The position numbers were made by a program, and so were the translations under genes. Below the pieces are notes generated by a model that saw nothing but the letters and a program-made list of their open reading frames with translations, was not told the DNA's origin and did not search any database. 39,350 bases of DNA from Haloplasmatales bacterium 4B (lineage in GTDB: Bacteria; Bacillota_I; Bacilli_A; Haloplasmatales; Haloplasmataceae): positions 1-39,350 of the forward strand of contig NSKI01000021.1 in NCBI GenBank assembly GCA_003586005.1, read 5' to 3'. This document shows, one piece after another, positions 17,257-25,955 of this stretch (positions within the stretch are counted from its first letter, which is position 1; every line of letters starts with the position of its first letter).

Positions 17257-18171
17257 TTAAAATTCATAAATCTTACCAAAATTTTTAAATATTTTTGCTC
17301 TTTTTACAGCTAAATAACCTTTCCAGTTCCTAGTTGCTTGATTTGAAACCTCACTATCTATACCCCAAGAAAAATTAGGTGTCCATACGCCTTCTTCGTT
17401 CAAAGATTGTTCCCAAAATATAAAATTATTTTCAACCCCTTCACTAACCAATTCATACCATTGTGAATTTGGATTATTAACTATATCAAGAGGTTGAGCC
17501 ACATAATTCATCCATTTACTTTCGTCAAAACAAACAATATCTTTAATTTTTCTTTTCATAGCTTTAATTACTGTACCATTAATAAGGGTTGAATTTACTT
17601 TTTGTAATACTTCTATTAAATGTATTAGGTTATAGCTATCATGCTCACTGCAATCATCATCACTGCATAAGAAATCTAGGCATTTCTTTGCTACAGTATT
17701 ACCGATGTACCTTTGTTTTTCAGTTCCATATAATATCATTGCTGAAGCTATAATCGCAGAAGGATTAGGTGTAAATTTTGTATCAGGCTGATAACTCCAC
17801 CAAGGAGCATGGGGATAGCTTTCAAACTCAATAGGAGCTTTTAACCAAAAAGATTTTGTTTCCATAATGGAATTTTCAAAATAGCTTAATAATTTTTTAA
17901 ACCAATTAGCTTTACAATTAAGTTCATAATTATATGCGGTAAATATTGCTTCAGCTGAAGGGATAGCAGCTGATGATGGAAGTAAGATATCAGCTTCAAA
18001 TCCATTTCCAAACCCTCCATCTTCATTTTGATATTTCAACATTTCTTTAATAATATTATCTTTACTACCATGATTAAAAAGAAAATCCCATTTTGCAATT
18101 TCCAATAATCTACCATTGTTATTAATCCATTCACCAATACATTGTAATTGCACTTTAGTTAAACCAATCAT
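17257..18171 (-). CDS. Alpha/alpha-toroid (prenyltransferase/terpene cyclase-fold) protein, function unknown
   Basis: 304 residues from the ATG at 18171, five bases after GGTGGAG; the longer start is TTG. The motif YQNEDGGFGNGFEADI near residue 47 is the QxxDGGFG repeat typical of squalene-cyclase or prenyltransferase toroids. PHAPWW and the repeated Trp/Asn-rich ends (NFSWGIDSE) suggest further toroid helices. The acidic catalytic motifs of terpene cyclases are not visible, so an enzyme role cannot be claimed. Related uncharacterised proteins occur in Bacillota. It is a single gene with decayed DNA upstream and the sigma operon downstream. Confidence 0.7.
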   Translation of the reverse strand: MIGLTKVQLQCIGEWINNNGRLLEIAKWDFLFNHGSKDNIIKEMLKYQNEDGGFGNGFEADILLPSSAAIPSAEAIFTAYNYELNCKANWFKKLLSYFENSIMETKSFWLKAPIEFESYPHAPWWSYQPDTKFTPNPSAIIASAMILYGTEKQRYIGNTVAKKCLDFLCSDDDCSEHDSYNLIHLIEVLQKVNSTLINGTVIKAMKRKIKDIVCFDESKWMNYVAQPLDIVNNPNSQWYELVSEGVENNFIFWEQSLNEEGVWTPNFSWGIDSEVSNQATRNWKGYLAVKRAKIFKNFGKIYEF

Positions 18172-18210
18172 CAAATCTCCACCTTAAATATATATTATTA
18201 ATTAAGTTTA

Positions 18211-18354
18211 TCATTTTTTCAGTTTATAAACAAATAAAATAACACACTCTATTAACAGTATGTTTCCCTTAAAGAAGACAGTGGGTCGTTCTTTAGGATC
18301 TACCTATGGTACATCCATTAGATATATCATAATTCCCCACGCAATAAAAAACAT
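18211..18354 (-). pseudogene. Remnant of a small membrane protein with an in-frame stop
   Basis: The frame reads MFFIAWGIMIYLMDVP, then a TAG (18304-18306), then VDPKERPTVFFKGN and a hydrophobic end to a TGA at 18211. The composition on both sides of the TAG looks like one coding frame of a protein with two membrane segments. I infer a nonsense mutation. The family is not recognised. Confidence 0.4.
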
Positions 18355-18927
18355 ATTACCAATATTAATACCTACCTTACTAATTTTATTTAACAAATTT
18401 ATTATACAAAAAAATATAGTGCAAGTACATAGCTGAGCTTGGCGCCTTAAGCTCTTCTACAACTTAACACAATCTATTTTACATATATCATTTAAGGGTA
18501 TTAGGATTGTTTACTACAAAAAATAACATCTTTATACTTTTTTCTTAAATCAATTCGCTTCAAAACAAATCTTTAAATCTTTTTAGTGTATCATCTTGTA
18601 TATTTTTGATTTTTGTAACTCCATACTTAAATTGCATCAGTCATATAGATAATCATTTAAAAAAAACCTAAATTACTCTAGGATTCTTGAATTTATTTTT
18701 ACAGTATTGAGCATAACCATAATACTAATTAATCAAAACTAATTAAATAACTTTCACTTGAAGTAGTTGGACATAAAATTTTAATTACAATATTTATGTT
18801 AATCATTTTAAACAACTCCTTCTCTAAATTAACATATCTATTTGTACAATAACATTCCTTGATTTATTAGATATCATTTACTGTTTTTGAAACTGAATCA
18901 TACCTTTTCATCATACTTGTAAAATAT
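18355..18927. other. Gap with decayed coding sequence only
   Basis: No intact gene is seen. On the minus strand, fragments such as KYGVTKIKNIQDDTLKRFKDLF and, in another frame, LKRIDLRKKYKDVIFCSK (18530-18640) look like a frameshifted coding relic. A 25-residue frame (18729-18806, starting MININIVIKI) follows a good AGAAGGAG but stops early, so it is probably also a remnant. Confidence 0.4.
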
Positions 18928-20130
18928 CTATAAATTCATTTTAAATATTTCAGTAAATTGTTTTCCTAATACAATCTTGTCTCTATTCATAATGAATGAT
19001 TTACCTGTTAGAATTAACATCCGTTCTGCCTTTACTCTTTTATCAATATCTTTAATACTTGTCACATCGATTACTTTAGTATCTCCTACTACTCTCCTAA
19101 TAATTTCACAACCTGCGATACCAGCGGTATCAGATAAAATGGTATTAAGATACCAATTCATATAATATTCTTCTTTAGCCATTACATCAGTTACTATTTC
19201 TTTATAATGTTTGATAAACTTATGCGTAAATAAGGTGATGATATCTTCTATTGTTTTTGCTATCCAATTAGTGAATTCATCTTGTATTTTATTCGTTACT
19301 ACCGCATTAGCCCAAGCAATAAATAAGTTACCAATGACATTTCCCAAGTCATACCCCATAGGCCCATAAAAGGCAAACTCTGGGTCTATTACTTTCGTAG
19401 AATCTTCTCTAACAAAAATAGAGCCAGAATGTAAATCTCCATGTAATAAGGCTTGTGCATTGTTCATAAAATTATTCTTTAATTTACCTACTTCAAGTAT
19501 TAAATCCTTATCTTCGTATAATTCTTTACGAACAAAATCAATACTATCTTCTAAGATGATATTCCTCCCTTTATAATCAATGTACGGTTCAGTAAAAACT
19601 AAATCCTCTGTTATTTTGCAAAGTTCCTTATTTATATATTTTTTAACATTGTCCTTCTTTTCACTTGAATCCATTACTATATCAGTAGTAGGTAATAATG
19701 TATTTACAAGAAACGTAGTTATATCATCAGCAAATTTTGGAAATATTTTTCTTTCTAGCAAAACTTTTCTTAAATTACTATGATCTGAAATATCCTCCAT
19801 TACAACTATACACATAACGCTGTCATATTTATAAATACAAGGTACTAATCTTGGTGCTAACTTTCCCTCTAGCATTAATACTTCTGCTTCAATTCGGTTT
19901 CTATCTACATCTAATGGACGCAAGGAGGAGCGAAGTAACTTATCAGCTTGCTTAATTACAATAGATTGCTTTGTTTTACGATCCCAAACTCTAAATACAT
20001 AATTAATATTTCCATCGCCTATCTCTTCTGCTTCTAAAATAGCGTCTTGTTTAAAAATAGTTAATTTTTCTTTCACATATGCTATTACGTCGTTACATTC
20101 CATTTTAAAATGTTTATTAAATCTTGACAA
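18928..20130 (-). CDS. mtnK: 5-methylthioribose kinase-like (5-methylthioribose / 5-deoxyribose kinase)
   Basis: 400 residues, the usual MtnK length. The APH-type kinase motifs are present: IGDGNINYVFRVW (nucleotide loop), LLHGDLHSGSIFV (Brenner-type catalytic loop, matching the MtnK HGDLH.GS signature) and KVIDPEFAFYGPMGYDLGN (metal-binding DxE). It phosphorylates C1 of 5-methylthioribose or 5-deoxyribose in the cytoplasm. It starts with TTG, eight bases after AAAGGAGTG. It lies 27 bases after the isomerase and is the third gene of the operon. With an aldolase instead of the full methionine salvage genes, the pathway resembles the DHAP shunt (mtnK-mtnA-ald2) or 5-deoxyribose disposal (drdK-drdI-drdA). 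Which substrate is physiological cannot be decided here. Confidence 0.85.
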   Translation of the reverse strand: MSRFNKHFKMECNDVIAYVKEKLTIFKQDAILEAEEIGDGNINYVFRVWDRKTKQSIVIKQADKLLRSSLRPLDVDRNRIEAEVLMLEGKLAPRLVPCIYKYDSVMCIVVMEDISDHSNLRKVLLERKIFPKFADDITTFLVNTLLPTTDIVMDSSEKKDNVKKYINKELCKITEDLVFTEPYIDYKGRNIILEDSIDFVRKELYEDKDLILEVGKLKNNFMNNAQALLHGDLHSGSIFVREDSTKVIDPEFAFYGPMGYDLGNVIGNLFIAWANAVVTNKIQDEFTNWIAKTIEDIITLFTHKFIKHYKEIVTDVMAKEEYYMNWYLNTILSDTAGIAGCEIIRRVVGDTKVIDVTSIKDIDKRVKAERMLILTGKSFIMNRDKIVLGKQFTEIFKMNL

Positions 20131-20157
20131 TTTGCTTCACTCCTTTTACATAATTTT

Positions 20158-21210
20158 TTAATAAAAATCTTCAACATCAGTTTCAAAATATCTATGTAAA
20201 TCATAGGGACTATAAATACCCTTATCCGTTACTACACCACTAACTAAATGTGGAGGTGTTATATCAAATGATGGATAGTATCCTTTTACACCTTCCATTG
20301 TGTTCTTAATACCTCTACATTCTAATACTAAATTTGGATCTCTTTCTTCTATTTTAACCTGAGAAATTGTTTCATAATCTTTATCAGGTATACCCGTTAC
20401 AAAATAGGGTACTCCATAATATTTTGCGACGATAGCAATTTGCATTGTTCCTATTTTATTAACAATATGTCCATCTAAGCAAATTGAATCAGCTGCGGAT
20501 GTAAATATATCAATATTCTTCGTTTTCATAGTAAATGCTGCCATGTTATCTGTAATAACAGTAGTATCAATTCCTTGATCATACGCAACGCTTGCGGTTA
20601 GTCGTGCTCCTTGTAAATAGGGTCTTGTTTCTGGTACAAATAATTTAATATTTTTGTTTTGTTGAATTGCTTCTTTTAGCATCATCCCAACTATGGTTTC
20701 ACCAAAACATTGTGTCATCACATTCCCATTTTGTGGGAACATATCTACTAAATATTTAGCTACTGTATTGATCCTTGAATAGCGATTATTTAATGAGCGA
20801 ACAGTATGATTAAAAATCGCGATATCCACTTTTTCTCCTTTTTGAAATGCATCTTTTGCCGCTTGTAAACATCCTTTCACTGTTAATGTCATTCTATTTG
20901 CGGTTGTTGGTCTGGCATTTGCCAGTCTATAAGCTGCTTTTTCTAGATAACGCATTTGATCTTCTAAAGAATAATTTCTACATTCATGTGCTGCTAACGC
21001 CATCCCCATTCCTGATGCTGTATATGGACCTGCGCTTTGTGTAACCATATCAGCTATCGCTTTTGCGACTTCTTCATGGCTAGTGCAGATAACAAACTTT
21101 ACTTCAGTTGGATAAATTCGTCTATCTAGGATTTTTACTGTACCATTTTCATACCAAGCAACATTTTCATATGTAAGCATAAATGCTAAATCTTTATCTT
21201 GTCTAATCAT
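20158..21210 (-). CDS. mtnA: 5-methylthioribose-1-phosphate / 5-deoxyribose-1-phosphate isomerase (MtnA/eIF2B-alpha family)
   Basis: 350 residues. It has the eIF2B-like fold motifs of MtnA: NARPTTANRM, VPETRPYLQGARLTA, VITDNMAAF and SAADSICLDGHIVNKIGT with the expected acidic residue. The catalytic-Cys region, usually T.CN.G, reads MTQCFGET here: the Cys is kept but the following residues differ, which points to the divergent DrdI-like branch rather than classical MtnA. The enzyme converts the aldose 1-phosphate made by the kinase into the ribulose 1-phosphate cleaved by the aldolase encoded upstream. Spacing is 19 bases to the aldolase gene and 27 to the kinase gene. Confidence 0.82.
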   Translation of the reverse strand: MIRQDKDLAFMLTYENVAWYENGTVKILDRRIYPTEVKFVICTSHEEVAKAIADMVTQSAGPYTASGMGMALAAHECRNYSLEDQMRYLEKAAYRLANARPTTANRMTLTVKGCLQAAKDAFQKGEKVDIAIFNHTVRSLNNRYSRINTVAKYLVDMFPQNGNVMTQCFGETIVGMMLKEAIQQNKNIKLFVPETRPYLQGARLTASVAYDQGIDTTVITDNMAAFTMKTKNIDIFTSAADSICLDGHIVNKIGTMQIAIVAKYYGVPYFVTGIPDKDYETISQVKIEERDPNLVLECRGIKNTMEGVKGYYPSFDITPPHLVSGVVTDKGIYSPYDLHRYFETDVEDFY

Positions 21211-21229
21211 AGTTTCATACCTTTCTTAA

Positions 21230-21880
21230 TTAACCTTTTACCTGTCCATAACTTTGGAATAAACCTAACATTTTATCCATCTCTTGCTTAGATAGAATAA
21301 CAGGATTACCTAATGATTTTGTTCTATAATAAATTTCAGCGCAAAATTCAATTTCTTCTGCTTTGCTAAAAGCATTTGCTAAATCTTTAGCTCCAGTTAA
21401 TAATCCATGATTAGCTAATAATACAGCATAACGATCTTTCATAGAATCATAAGCATTTTCAGCTAATTCTTTTGTACCAAAAGTGGCATATTTAGCACAC
21501 CTTACATTCTCTCCTCCAGATATAGCTACTAAATAATGAACTGCTGGTAATTCCCAGTTCATACACGATAACGTGGTTGAATATGTTGAATGAACATGCA
21601 CAACAGCATTTATATCTTCTCTGTTTTGATAGAAAATTCGATGCATTCCATATTCACTTGAAGGTTTTTGTTGTCCATCTATCACATTGCCTTGTAAATC
21701 CATTATTAAAATATCTTCTGGTTTTGTTTTTAAATAATCTATACCACTTGGTGTTATAAGCATTATTTGTTTATCTCTTATAAAGATACTTATATTACCC
21801 CCAGTTCCTGTGGTTAATTTACTTTCAATTAATTTTTTTCCATATTCTACAACTAATTCACGTTCTTTTCGGTATAACAT
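21230..21880 (-). CDS. Class II aldolase (FucA/AraD family), 5-deoxyribulose-1-phosphate or methylthioribulose-1-phosphate aldolase
   Basis: 216 residues. The family motifs are TGTGGNIS (phosphate binding), SSEYGMHRIFY (catalytic Glu), VVHVHSTYSTTLS (zinc His pair) and ANHGLL (third zinc His). It is zinc-dependent and would split 5-deoxyribulose 1-phosphate into DHAP and acetaldehyde, or the methylthio analogue into DHAP and methylthioacetaldehyde. First gene of the operon, with GGGAGG five bases before the ATG. The related dehydratase MtnB has the same fold, but the absence of the rest of the methionine salvage genes favours the aldolase. No clear promoter is seen; the upstream DNA is decayed coding sequence that reads in frame into this gene. 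Confidence 0.82.
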   Translation of the reverse strand: MLYRKERELVVEYGKKLIESKLTTGTGGNISIFIRDKQIMLITPSGIDYLKTKPEDILIMDLQGNVIDGQQKPSSEYGMHRIFYQNREDINAVVHVHSTYSTTLSCMNWELPAVHYLVAISGGENVRCAKYATFGTKELAENAYDSMKDRYAVLLANHGLLTGAKDLANAFSKAEEIEFCAEIYYRTKSLGNPVILSKQEMDKMLGLFQSYGQVKG

Positions 21881-21889
21881 ACTTGCCTC

Positions 21890-22206
21890 CCATAATTTTA
21901 TTTTCGTATCACTATCAGTAAATAATGCATTTAATTACCCTAAAGCACCTAAAATTGCTTCATATTTGTTTTTTATTGTAGCCAATTATTCTATTATTAA
22001 AATAGATTAACTTTATTACCTTCTAAATCTAGAATAAGTCTTTTACACTCTTATTGTAAACTTGAATTTCTTCAAAAAGATGAAATCCTGAATTATATAA
22101 ATTATTAGCTTTTATATTGGTAAATTTTATTTAGCTCCTCTTTAGTTAATATTTTTGATAAAACAAATGCGATAATTTTAATAACTGAAATATAGATTTT
22201 AAATTT
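21890..22206 (-). other. Gap with decayed minus-strand coding fragments
   Basis: Several coding-like fragments in changing frames are visible: SVIKIIAFVLSKILTKEELNK in frame with the zinc-ribbon ORF after its stop, then NLYNSGFHLFEEIQVYNKSV, then LILDLEGNKVNLF (reminiscent of glyoxalase-fold proteins), then KYEAILGALG, a stop, and LNALFTDSDTKIKLWEAS reading into the aldolase gene. I see no intact gene, riboswitch or terminator. Confidence 0.4.
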
Positions 22207-22299
22207 TTATGTTTCATTAGCTGATAAAAGATTTCCGCACTCTAAACATACATTTTCATTGTCTCCATTGACTGTTTTACACTTTTCGCATATTTTCAT
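22207..22299 (-). CDS. Zinc-ribbon micropeptide, 30 aa, possibly truncated
   Basis: It reads MKICEKCKTVNGDNENVCLE and then CGNLLSANET, with two CxxC pairs (Cys4/Cys7 and Cys18/Cys21) ten residues apart, a rubredoxin-like zinc knuckle. AAAGGG precedes the ATG. Such ribbons usually head a longer membrane protein. The same frame after the TAA continues with a hydrophobic coding-like stretch, so this may be the start of a gene broken by a nonsense mutation. It lies 31 bases after the GNAT gene. Confidence 0.5.
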   Translation of the reverse strand: MKICEKCKTVNGDNENVCLECGNLLSANET

Positions 22300-22330
22300 T
22301 TTCCCTTTATAGTTCCCTCTATATAATAAA

Positions 22331-23224
22331 TTAGTCACTTTCGAATTTGTTGAAAAAATATTTATAACAAATCACACAACTTGTTTTGATAAATCCTTCA
22401 GATAGATATAATGATAAAGCTTTTTCATTTTCAGCATTAACAACCAAAACAGATTTAGTAAAATTTTGTTCAAAACTAAATTGCATAGCTGCTTTCAATA
22501 ATAATCTACCTAACCCTTGTTTTTGAAATTCCTTCTTAACAGCAAGCTGACCAATATATGAATATGTATCGTCTTCTTTAGTAATCATAACTTGTCCCAC
22601 AGGAGATTTGTGATGGTATAAAAGAATCATACCTCCCTCAAGGTAATCATCATTTTCTTTGTATTTTGCAACCAATTCAAGTGTAAAGTCACTAATTTGT
22701 TGACCTTTAAATGCATCATTTCTTACATTACACCAGTCTTCTTCATCTTGATTAAATACATTTGGTCTTAATTGAAATCCACATGGGACTTCAATCATTG
22801 TTTGTTTAATTTCATCACATTCTAAAACATAAGTATAGCGTTCAATATTAAAATTTAATTGCTTTAATATATTTTGTAATATCATATCATCTTCTTTAGC
22901 AAAAAGATACATTTCATTAAAATCTTGCTTAATATGTTGAATTTCATTAAATAATAATCTATAAGCAACAAACTCGTTTGTACTAGAATGAAAAATTCGA
23001 ATTCGTGCTGTTTTACCTCTTTTATAGTAGTCACTTATCATAACAGATAAAACACCTTTGACTTCGTCACCAATTATTAAAAGAAATGTGGGATTATCAT
23101 CACTAACCCTAAATTTTGATAACTCACCATCACTAATGAAGGATTCATCAAGTTCATCGCGAAAGGTTCTACAATAATTTTTGAAAGATTCAAGGTTCTC
23201 TTGATTTAATGGAATTACTTTCAT
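22331..23224 (-). CDS. Tandem GNAT-family N-acetyltransferase
   Basis: 297 residues from the ATG at 23224, seven bases after GAGGTG; the ATG at 23239 overlaps that site. The N-terminal half is a degenerate GNAT-like domain (FLLIIGDEVKGVLSVMISDYYKRGKTARIRIF). The C-terminal half is a complete GNAT domain with the acetyl-CoA loop QLAVKKEFQKQGLGRLLLKAA and NAENEKALSLYLSEGF. Two-domain GNATs of this kind are found in MshD-like proteins, but the substrate is not predictable. It is the last full gene of an operon with a small membrane protein and an XRE regulator. Confidence 0.8.
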   Translation of the reverse strand: MKVIPLNQENLESFKNYCRTFRDELDESFISDGELSKFRVSDDNPTFLLIIGDEVKGVLSVMISDYYKRGKTARIRIFHSSTNEFVAYRLLFNEIQHIKQDFNEMYLFAKEDDMILQNILKQLNFNIERYTYVLECDEIKQTMIEVPCGFQLRPNVFNQDEEDWCNVRNDAFKGQQISDFTLELVAKYKENDDYLEGGMILLYHHKSPVGQVMITKEDDTYSYIGQLAVKKEFQKQGLGRLLLKAAMQFSFEQNFTKSVLVVNAENEKALSLYLSEGFIKTSCVICYKYFFNKFESD

Positions 23225-23251
23225 TGTCTTACACCTCATTTATTACATATT

Positions 23252-23452
23252 TTAAGACCAAAACAAATCATCTAGTGTTTTATCTAGTACCTTGCAAATT
23301 TTAAGACAAATATTTATTGTTGGATTATATTTCCCACTTTCAATTAATCCTATTGTTTGCCTCGTAACACCTATAATAATAGCTAAATCTGCTTGAGTCA
23401 GATCCTTTTCGACCCTTGCTAATTTCATTTCAAGATTTTTTTTAAAAGTCAT
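23252..23452 (-). CDS. XRE-family helix-turn-helix regulator, 66 aa
   Basis: A single HTH_3 domain: LTQADLAIIIGVTRQTIGLIESGKYNPTINICLKICKVLDKTLDDLFW. The ATG at 23452 follows GAGGTGG by five bases; the longer frame begins with GTG at 23461. It is 27 bases before the GNAT gene and 26 after the membrane-protein gene. Small Xre proteins paired with a short membrane protein are common in Bacillota and often repress their own operon (inference). Confidence 0.88.
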   Translation of the reverse strand: MTFKKNLEMKLARVEKDLTQADLAIIIGVTRQTIGLIESGKYNPTINICLKICKVLDKTLDDLFWS

Positions 23453-23478
23453 AATGACCACCTCAATATACTTTTACA

Positions 23479-24135
23479 CTACAAAACTAAAAACCATATA
23501 CATATTGAATTAATTAACAGATTTCTTTTAAAAATAAGCTTATTTCTAGTAGCAACAAACCTCTTTTTTGTTTGATGAATATCTGTTGTATTATCATATT
23601 GCAAACTAAACAAAATCATCACAATAATTATATATGGAGAAAATACGATAAAAAATGCATCATCAATATTATAAAAATATGTACTAAAGTTTTCGTTACT
23701 TATAATAAATAACGCATAGCTTATAACGCCATATACTATATATATTACATTTATAATTAATTTATTTCTAATTACTAAATAATGTTCATTCTTTTTTTCT
23801 ACTAATTTATATTCATGGAATTTTTTTATAAAAAAATATATTAACATAGTGATTATAATCAAAATATAAAAATAATAATAATTAGTAATTTGAAAGAAAA
23901 AATAACAAATTATAATAATTAAAATTTGTTGAAATAATTTTGAATAGGCGATAACATTTTTATAAAATAGTGTATAGAAAATATTTATAAAAAAAATTAT
24001 TTCTATTATTCCTACAATTACAATGAATTTGCCATATATTGCTAATTTTGTAGAAGGTAGGTCATTGTATAAATAAACAAAAGTAAACACAATTAAATAT
24101 ATCGTCAATAAAGAATGTATTTTAGATAACTTCAT
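23479..24135 (-). CDS. Polytopic membrane protein, function unknown
   Basis: 218 residues with about six or seven hydrophobic segments, rich in Ile, Phe and Tyr, with short charged loops (KKFHEYKLVEKKNEH). No family motif is recognised. AGGAG stands eight bases before the ATG. It is the first gene of the operon with the XRE regulator, a typical HTH/membrane-protein pairing. Confidence 0.7.
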   Translation of the reverse strand: MKLSKIHSLLTIYLIVFTFVYLYNDLPSTKLAIYGKFIVIVGIIEIIFFINIFYTLFYKNVIAYSKLFQQILIIIICYFFFQITNYYYFYILIIITMLIYFFIKKFHEYKLVEKKNEHYLVIRNKLIINVIYIVYGVISYALFIISNENFSTYFYNIDDAFFIVFSPYIIIVMILFSLQYDNTTDIHQTKKRFVATRNKLIFKRNLLINSICIWFLVL

Positions 24136-24165
24136 ATTTTGCGCTCCTAATATTTCAGTTACTTT

Positions 24166-24174
24166 ATTATACCA
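24166..24174 (-). promoter_or_regulatory. Extended -10 promoter of the membrane protein/XRE/GNAT operon
   Basis: On the minus strand TGGTATAAT, an extended -10 element about 30 bases before the gene start. No good -35 box is seen. Confidence 0.55.
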
Positions 24175-24187
24175 TTCACTTCAAAAA

Positions 24188-24214
24188 AAAACATCAATAC
24201 AATATTGATGTTTT
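24188..24214 (-). terminator. Terminator after the ABC exporter pair
   Basis: AAAACATCAATA and TATTGATGTTTT form a perfect 12-bp stem with a 3-base loop. A T run follows on the minus strand. Confidence 0.88.
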
Positions 24215-24221
24215 TAAATAT

Positions 24222-25955
24222 TTAAGCTGTAGTAAATTGAGTATTGTATAGGTTTTGATAAACACCATCTAGTTTCATCAATTCCTCATGCGTTCCTTTT
24301 TCAACAATGCAACCAGCTTTTAAAACTAATATTTCCTCTGCATCTTGAACAGTTGATAACCTATGAGCAATAACTAAAGTTGTTTTCCCTTTCATTAACT
24401 CTTTAATTGCTTCTTGAACTAAACTTTCCGATTCAGTATCTAAACTAGATGTAGCTTCATCTAATAATAGAATTGGTGCATCCTTTAATATAGCCCGAGC
24501 AATCGCAATTCTTTGTCTTTGCCCTCCTGAAAGTTTTGCTCCTCTTTCCCCAACAGTAGTTTTATATCCATCAGGTAAATCTATTATAAAATCATGGGCA
24601 AATGCTTTCTTTGCAGCTTCAATTATATCATCCGTTGTTGCATTCATATTACCATGTCGGATATTATCCTCAATACTACCTGTATAAAGATAAGAATTTT
24701 GCGGAACATAGGCAATTGATTTCCTAATATCCTTAATTTTTTGTTCTCTTATTGATTTGCCATTAATTAGTAGATTACCGCTTGTTGGCTTGTAAAAATT
24801 TAATAATAATTTAAAAATAGTTGATTTACCCCCACCACTAGGTCCAACAAGAGCAATTATTTTTCCTTGCTGAATTTGCATAGATATATCATTTATTACT
24901 GATTCGCTTTCATATTGAAATGATAAATTATCCATTTCAATTAAATATTCCGAATTAACTTTAAATACATCTGTTAAGTCATAAGTTTCTGGTTCTTCTG
25001 TTTCATCTAATACTTCAAATACCCGATCACTCGAAGCCAATGATGGCTGTAAATTTGTAATGAAGCTACCTAATGCATTAACTAAGAAATGAATCCCGTT
25101 TTGTAGTTGGATTACAGCAATTATTTTCCCAATACTAATTTCACCAATGATTGCTAGATAAGCACCCGCTGAAACTAAACCAACAAAGTTAATAAAACCA
25201 ATTACGGTATTTAAACCTGCTATAACAGATTGGATTTTTACTCGATCAACAGAAGAATCATAAACATGACTATTTTTATCTGTAAATTTCTTTAATATTA
25301 TCCTCTGTAAGTTAAAACTTCGAATAATAAAAACTCCATCAAGAATATTAGTTAATGATTCATTTAATTTTGCTAACTTTTCTTGAACACCTGCACTTAT
25401 TTTACGCAAAATTCTTGCGTAATAAAAATTTACAAATAAAGTAATACCAGCACCTATTATAGAAACTAATGCTAACCGATAATCTAAATAGAATGAATAT
25501 ATAGATGTTCCTATCCCAACAATAATTGCGGTAACTAATTCAACAAAAATATGGTTATATACTTTTTCAGTTTCAGAAACGTCATTTGTCATTCTCGATA
25601 TAATATCACCACTATGATTGCCACTGAAATACTTAAGTGGTAATTTACCTAATTTATTAAAGAGATTTTTTCTAATATTTCCACTAGTAATTGCGTTTGC
25701 TTTTTCTAAAAGAAAATAGAATATTGGTAAGAAAATAATAAGAATTAAAATAATGATCATATAAAATCGCACTGAATTTATCATTTCTTCATAATTTTTC
25801 TTTGCAATCGCATCAAACATTTCCTTAAATAATGTTGAAATCAATAATTCAAAAGCTAAAGCCATAAAAGATAATACCAATAAACTTATTAAATAAACAT
25901 AGAAATGTTTTTTCATAAATGAAAATATCCTTAAGAAACTACTTCGTTTTTTCAT
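24222..25955 (-). CDS. ABC half-exporter, second of pair (type IV)
   Basis: 577 residues: an N-terminal six-helix membrane domain (about 1-310) with the coupling motif HSGDIISRMTNDV, then a nucleotide-binding domain with GPSGGGKST (Walker A), LSGGQRQRIAIARAIL (signature), ILLLDEATSSLD (Walker B with catalytic Glu) and AHRLST (H-loop). It is translationally coupled to the previous gene (TAATG). The two probably form a heterodimeric multidrug- or peptide-type exporter. All ATPase motifs are intact in this half. The substrate is unknown. Confidence 0.9.
   Translation of the reverse strand: MKKRSSFLRIFSFMKKHFYVYLISLLVLSFMALAFELLISTLFKEMFDAIAKKNYEEMINSVRFYMIIILILIIFLPIFYFLLEKANAITSGNIRKNLFNKLGKLPLKYFSGNHSGDIISRMTNDVSETEKVYNHIFVELVTAIIVGIGTSIYSFYLDYRLALVSIIGAGITLFVNFYYARILRKISAGVQEKLAKLNESLTNILDGVFIIRSFNLQRIILKKFTDKNSHVYDSSVDRVKIQSVIAGLNTVIGFINFVGLVSAGAYLAIIGEISIGKIIAVIQLQNGIHFLVNALGSFITNLQPSLASSDRVFEVLDETEEPETYDLTDVFKVNSEYLIEMDNLSFQYESESVINDISMQIQQGKIIALVGPSGGGKSTIFKLLLNFYKPTSGNLLINGKSIREQKIKDIRKSIAYVPQNSYLYTGSIEDNIRHGNMNATTDDIIEAAKKAFAHDFIIDLPDGYKTTVGERGAKLSGGQRQRIAIARAILKDAPILLLDEATSSLDTESESLVQEAIKELMKGKTTLVIAHRLSTVQDAEEILVLKAGCIVEKGTHEELMKLDGVYQNLYNTQFTTA

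Noticed and set aside
21810-22010. Plus-strand ORF of 66 residues
   Set aside because: Overlaps the aldolase 5' end antisense and has no ribosome-binding site.
21881-22200. Possible SAM or purine riboswitch before the salvage operon
   Set aside because: No conserved riboswitch core is visible and no terminator precedes the aldolase gene; the DNA looks like decayed coding sequence.
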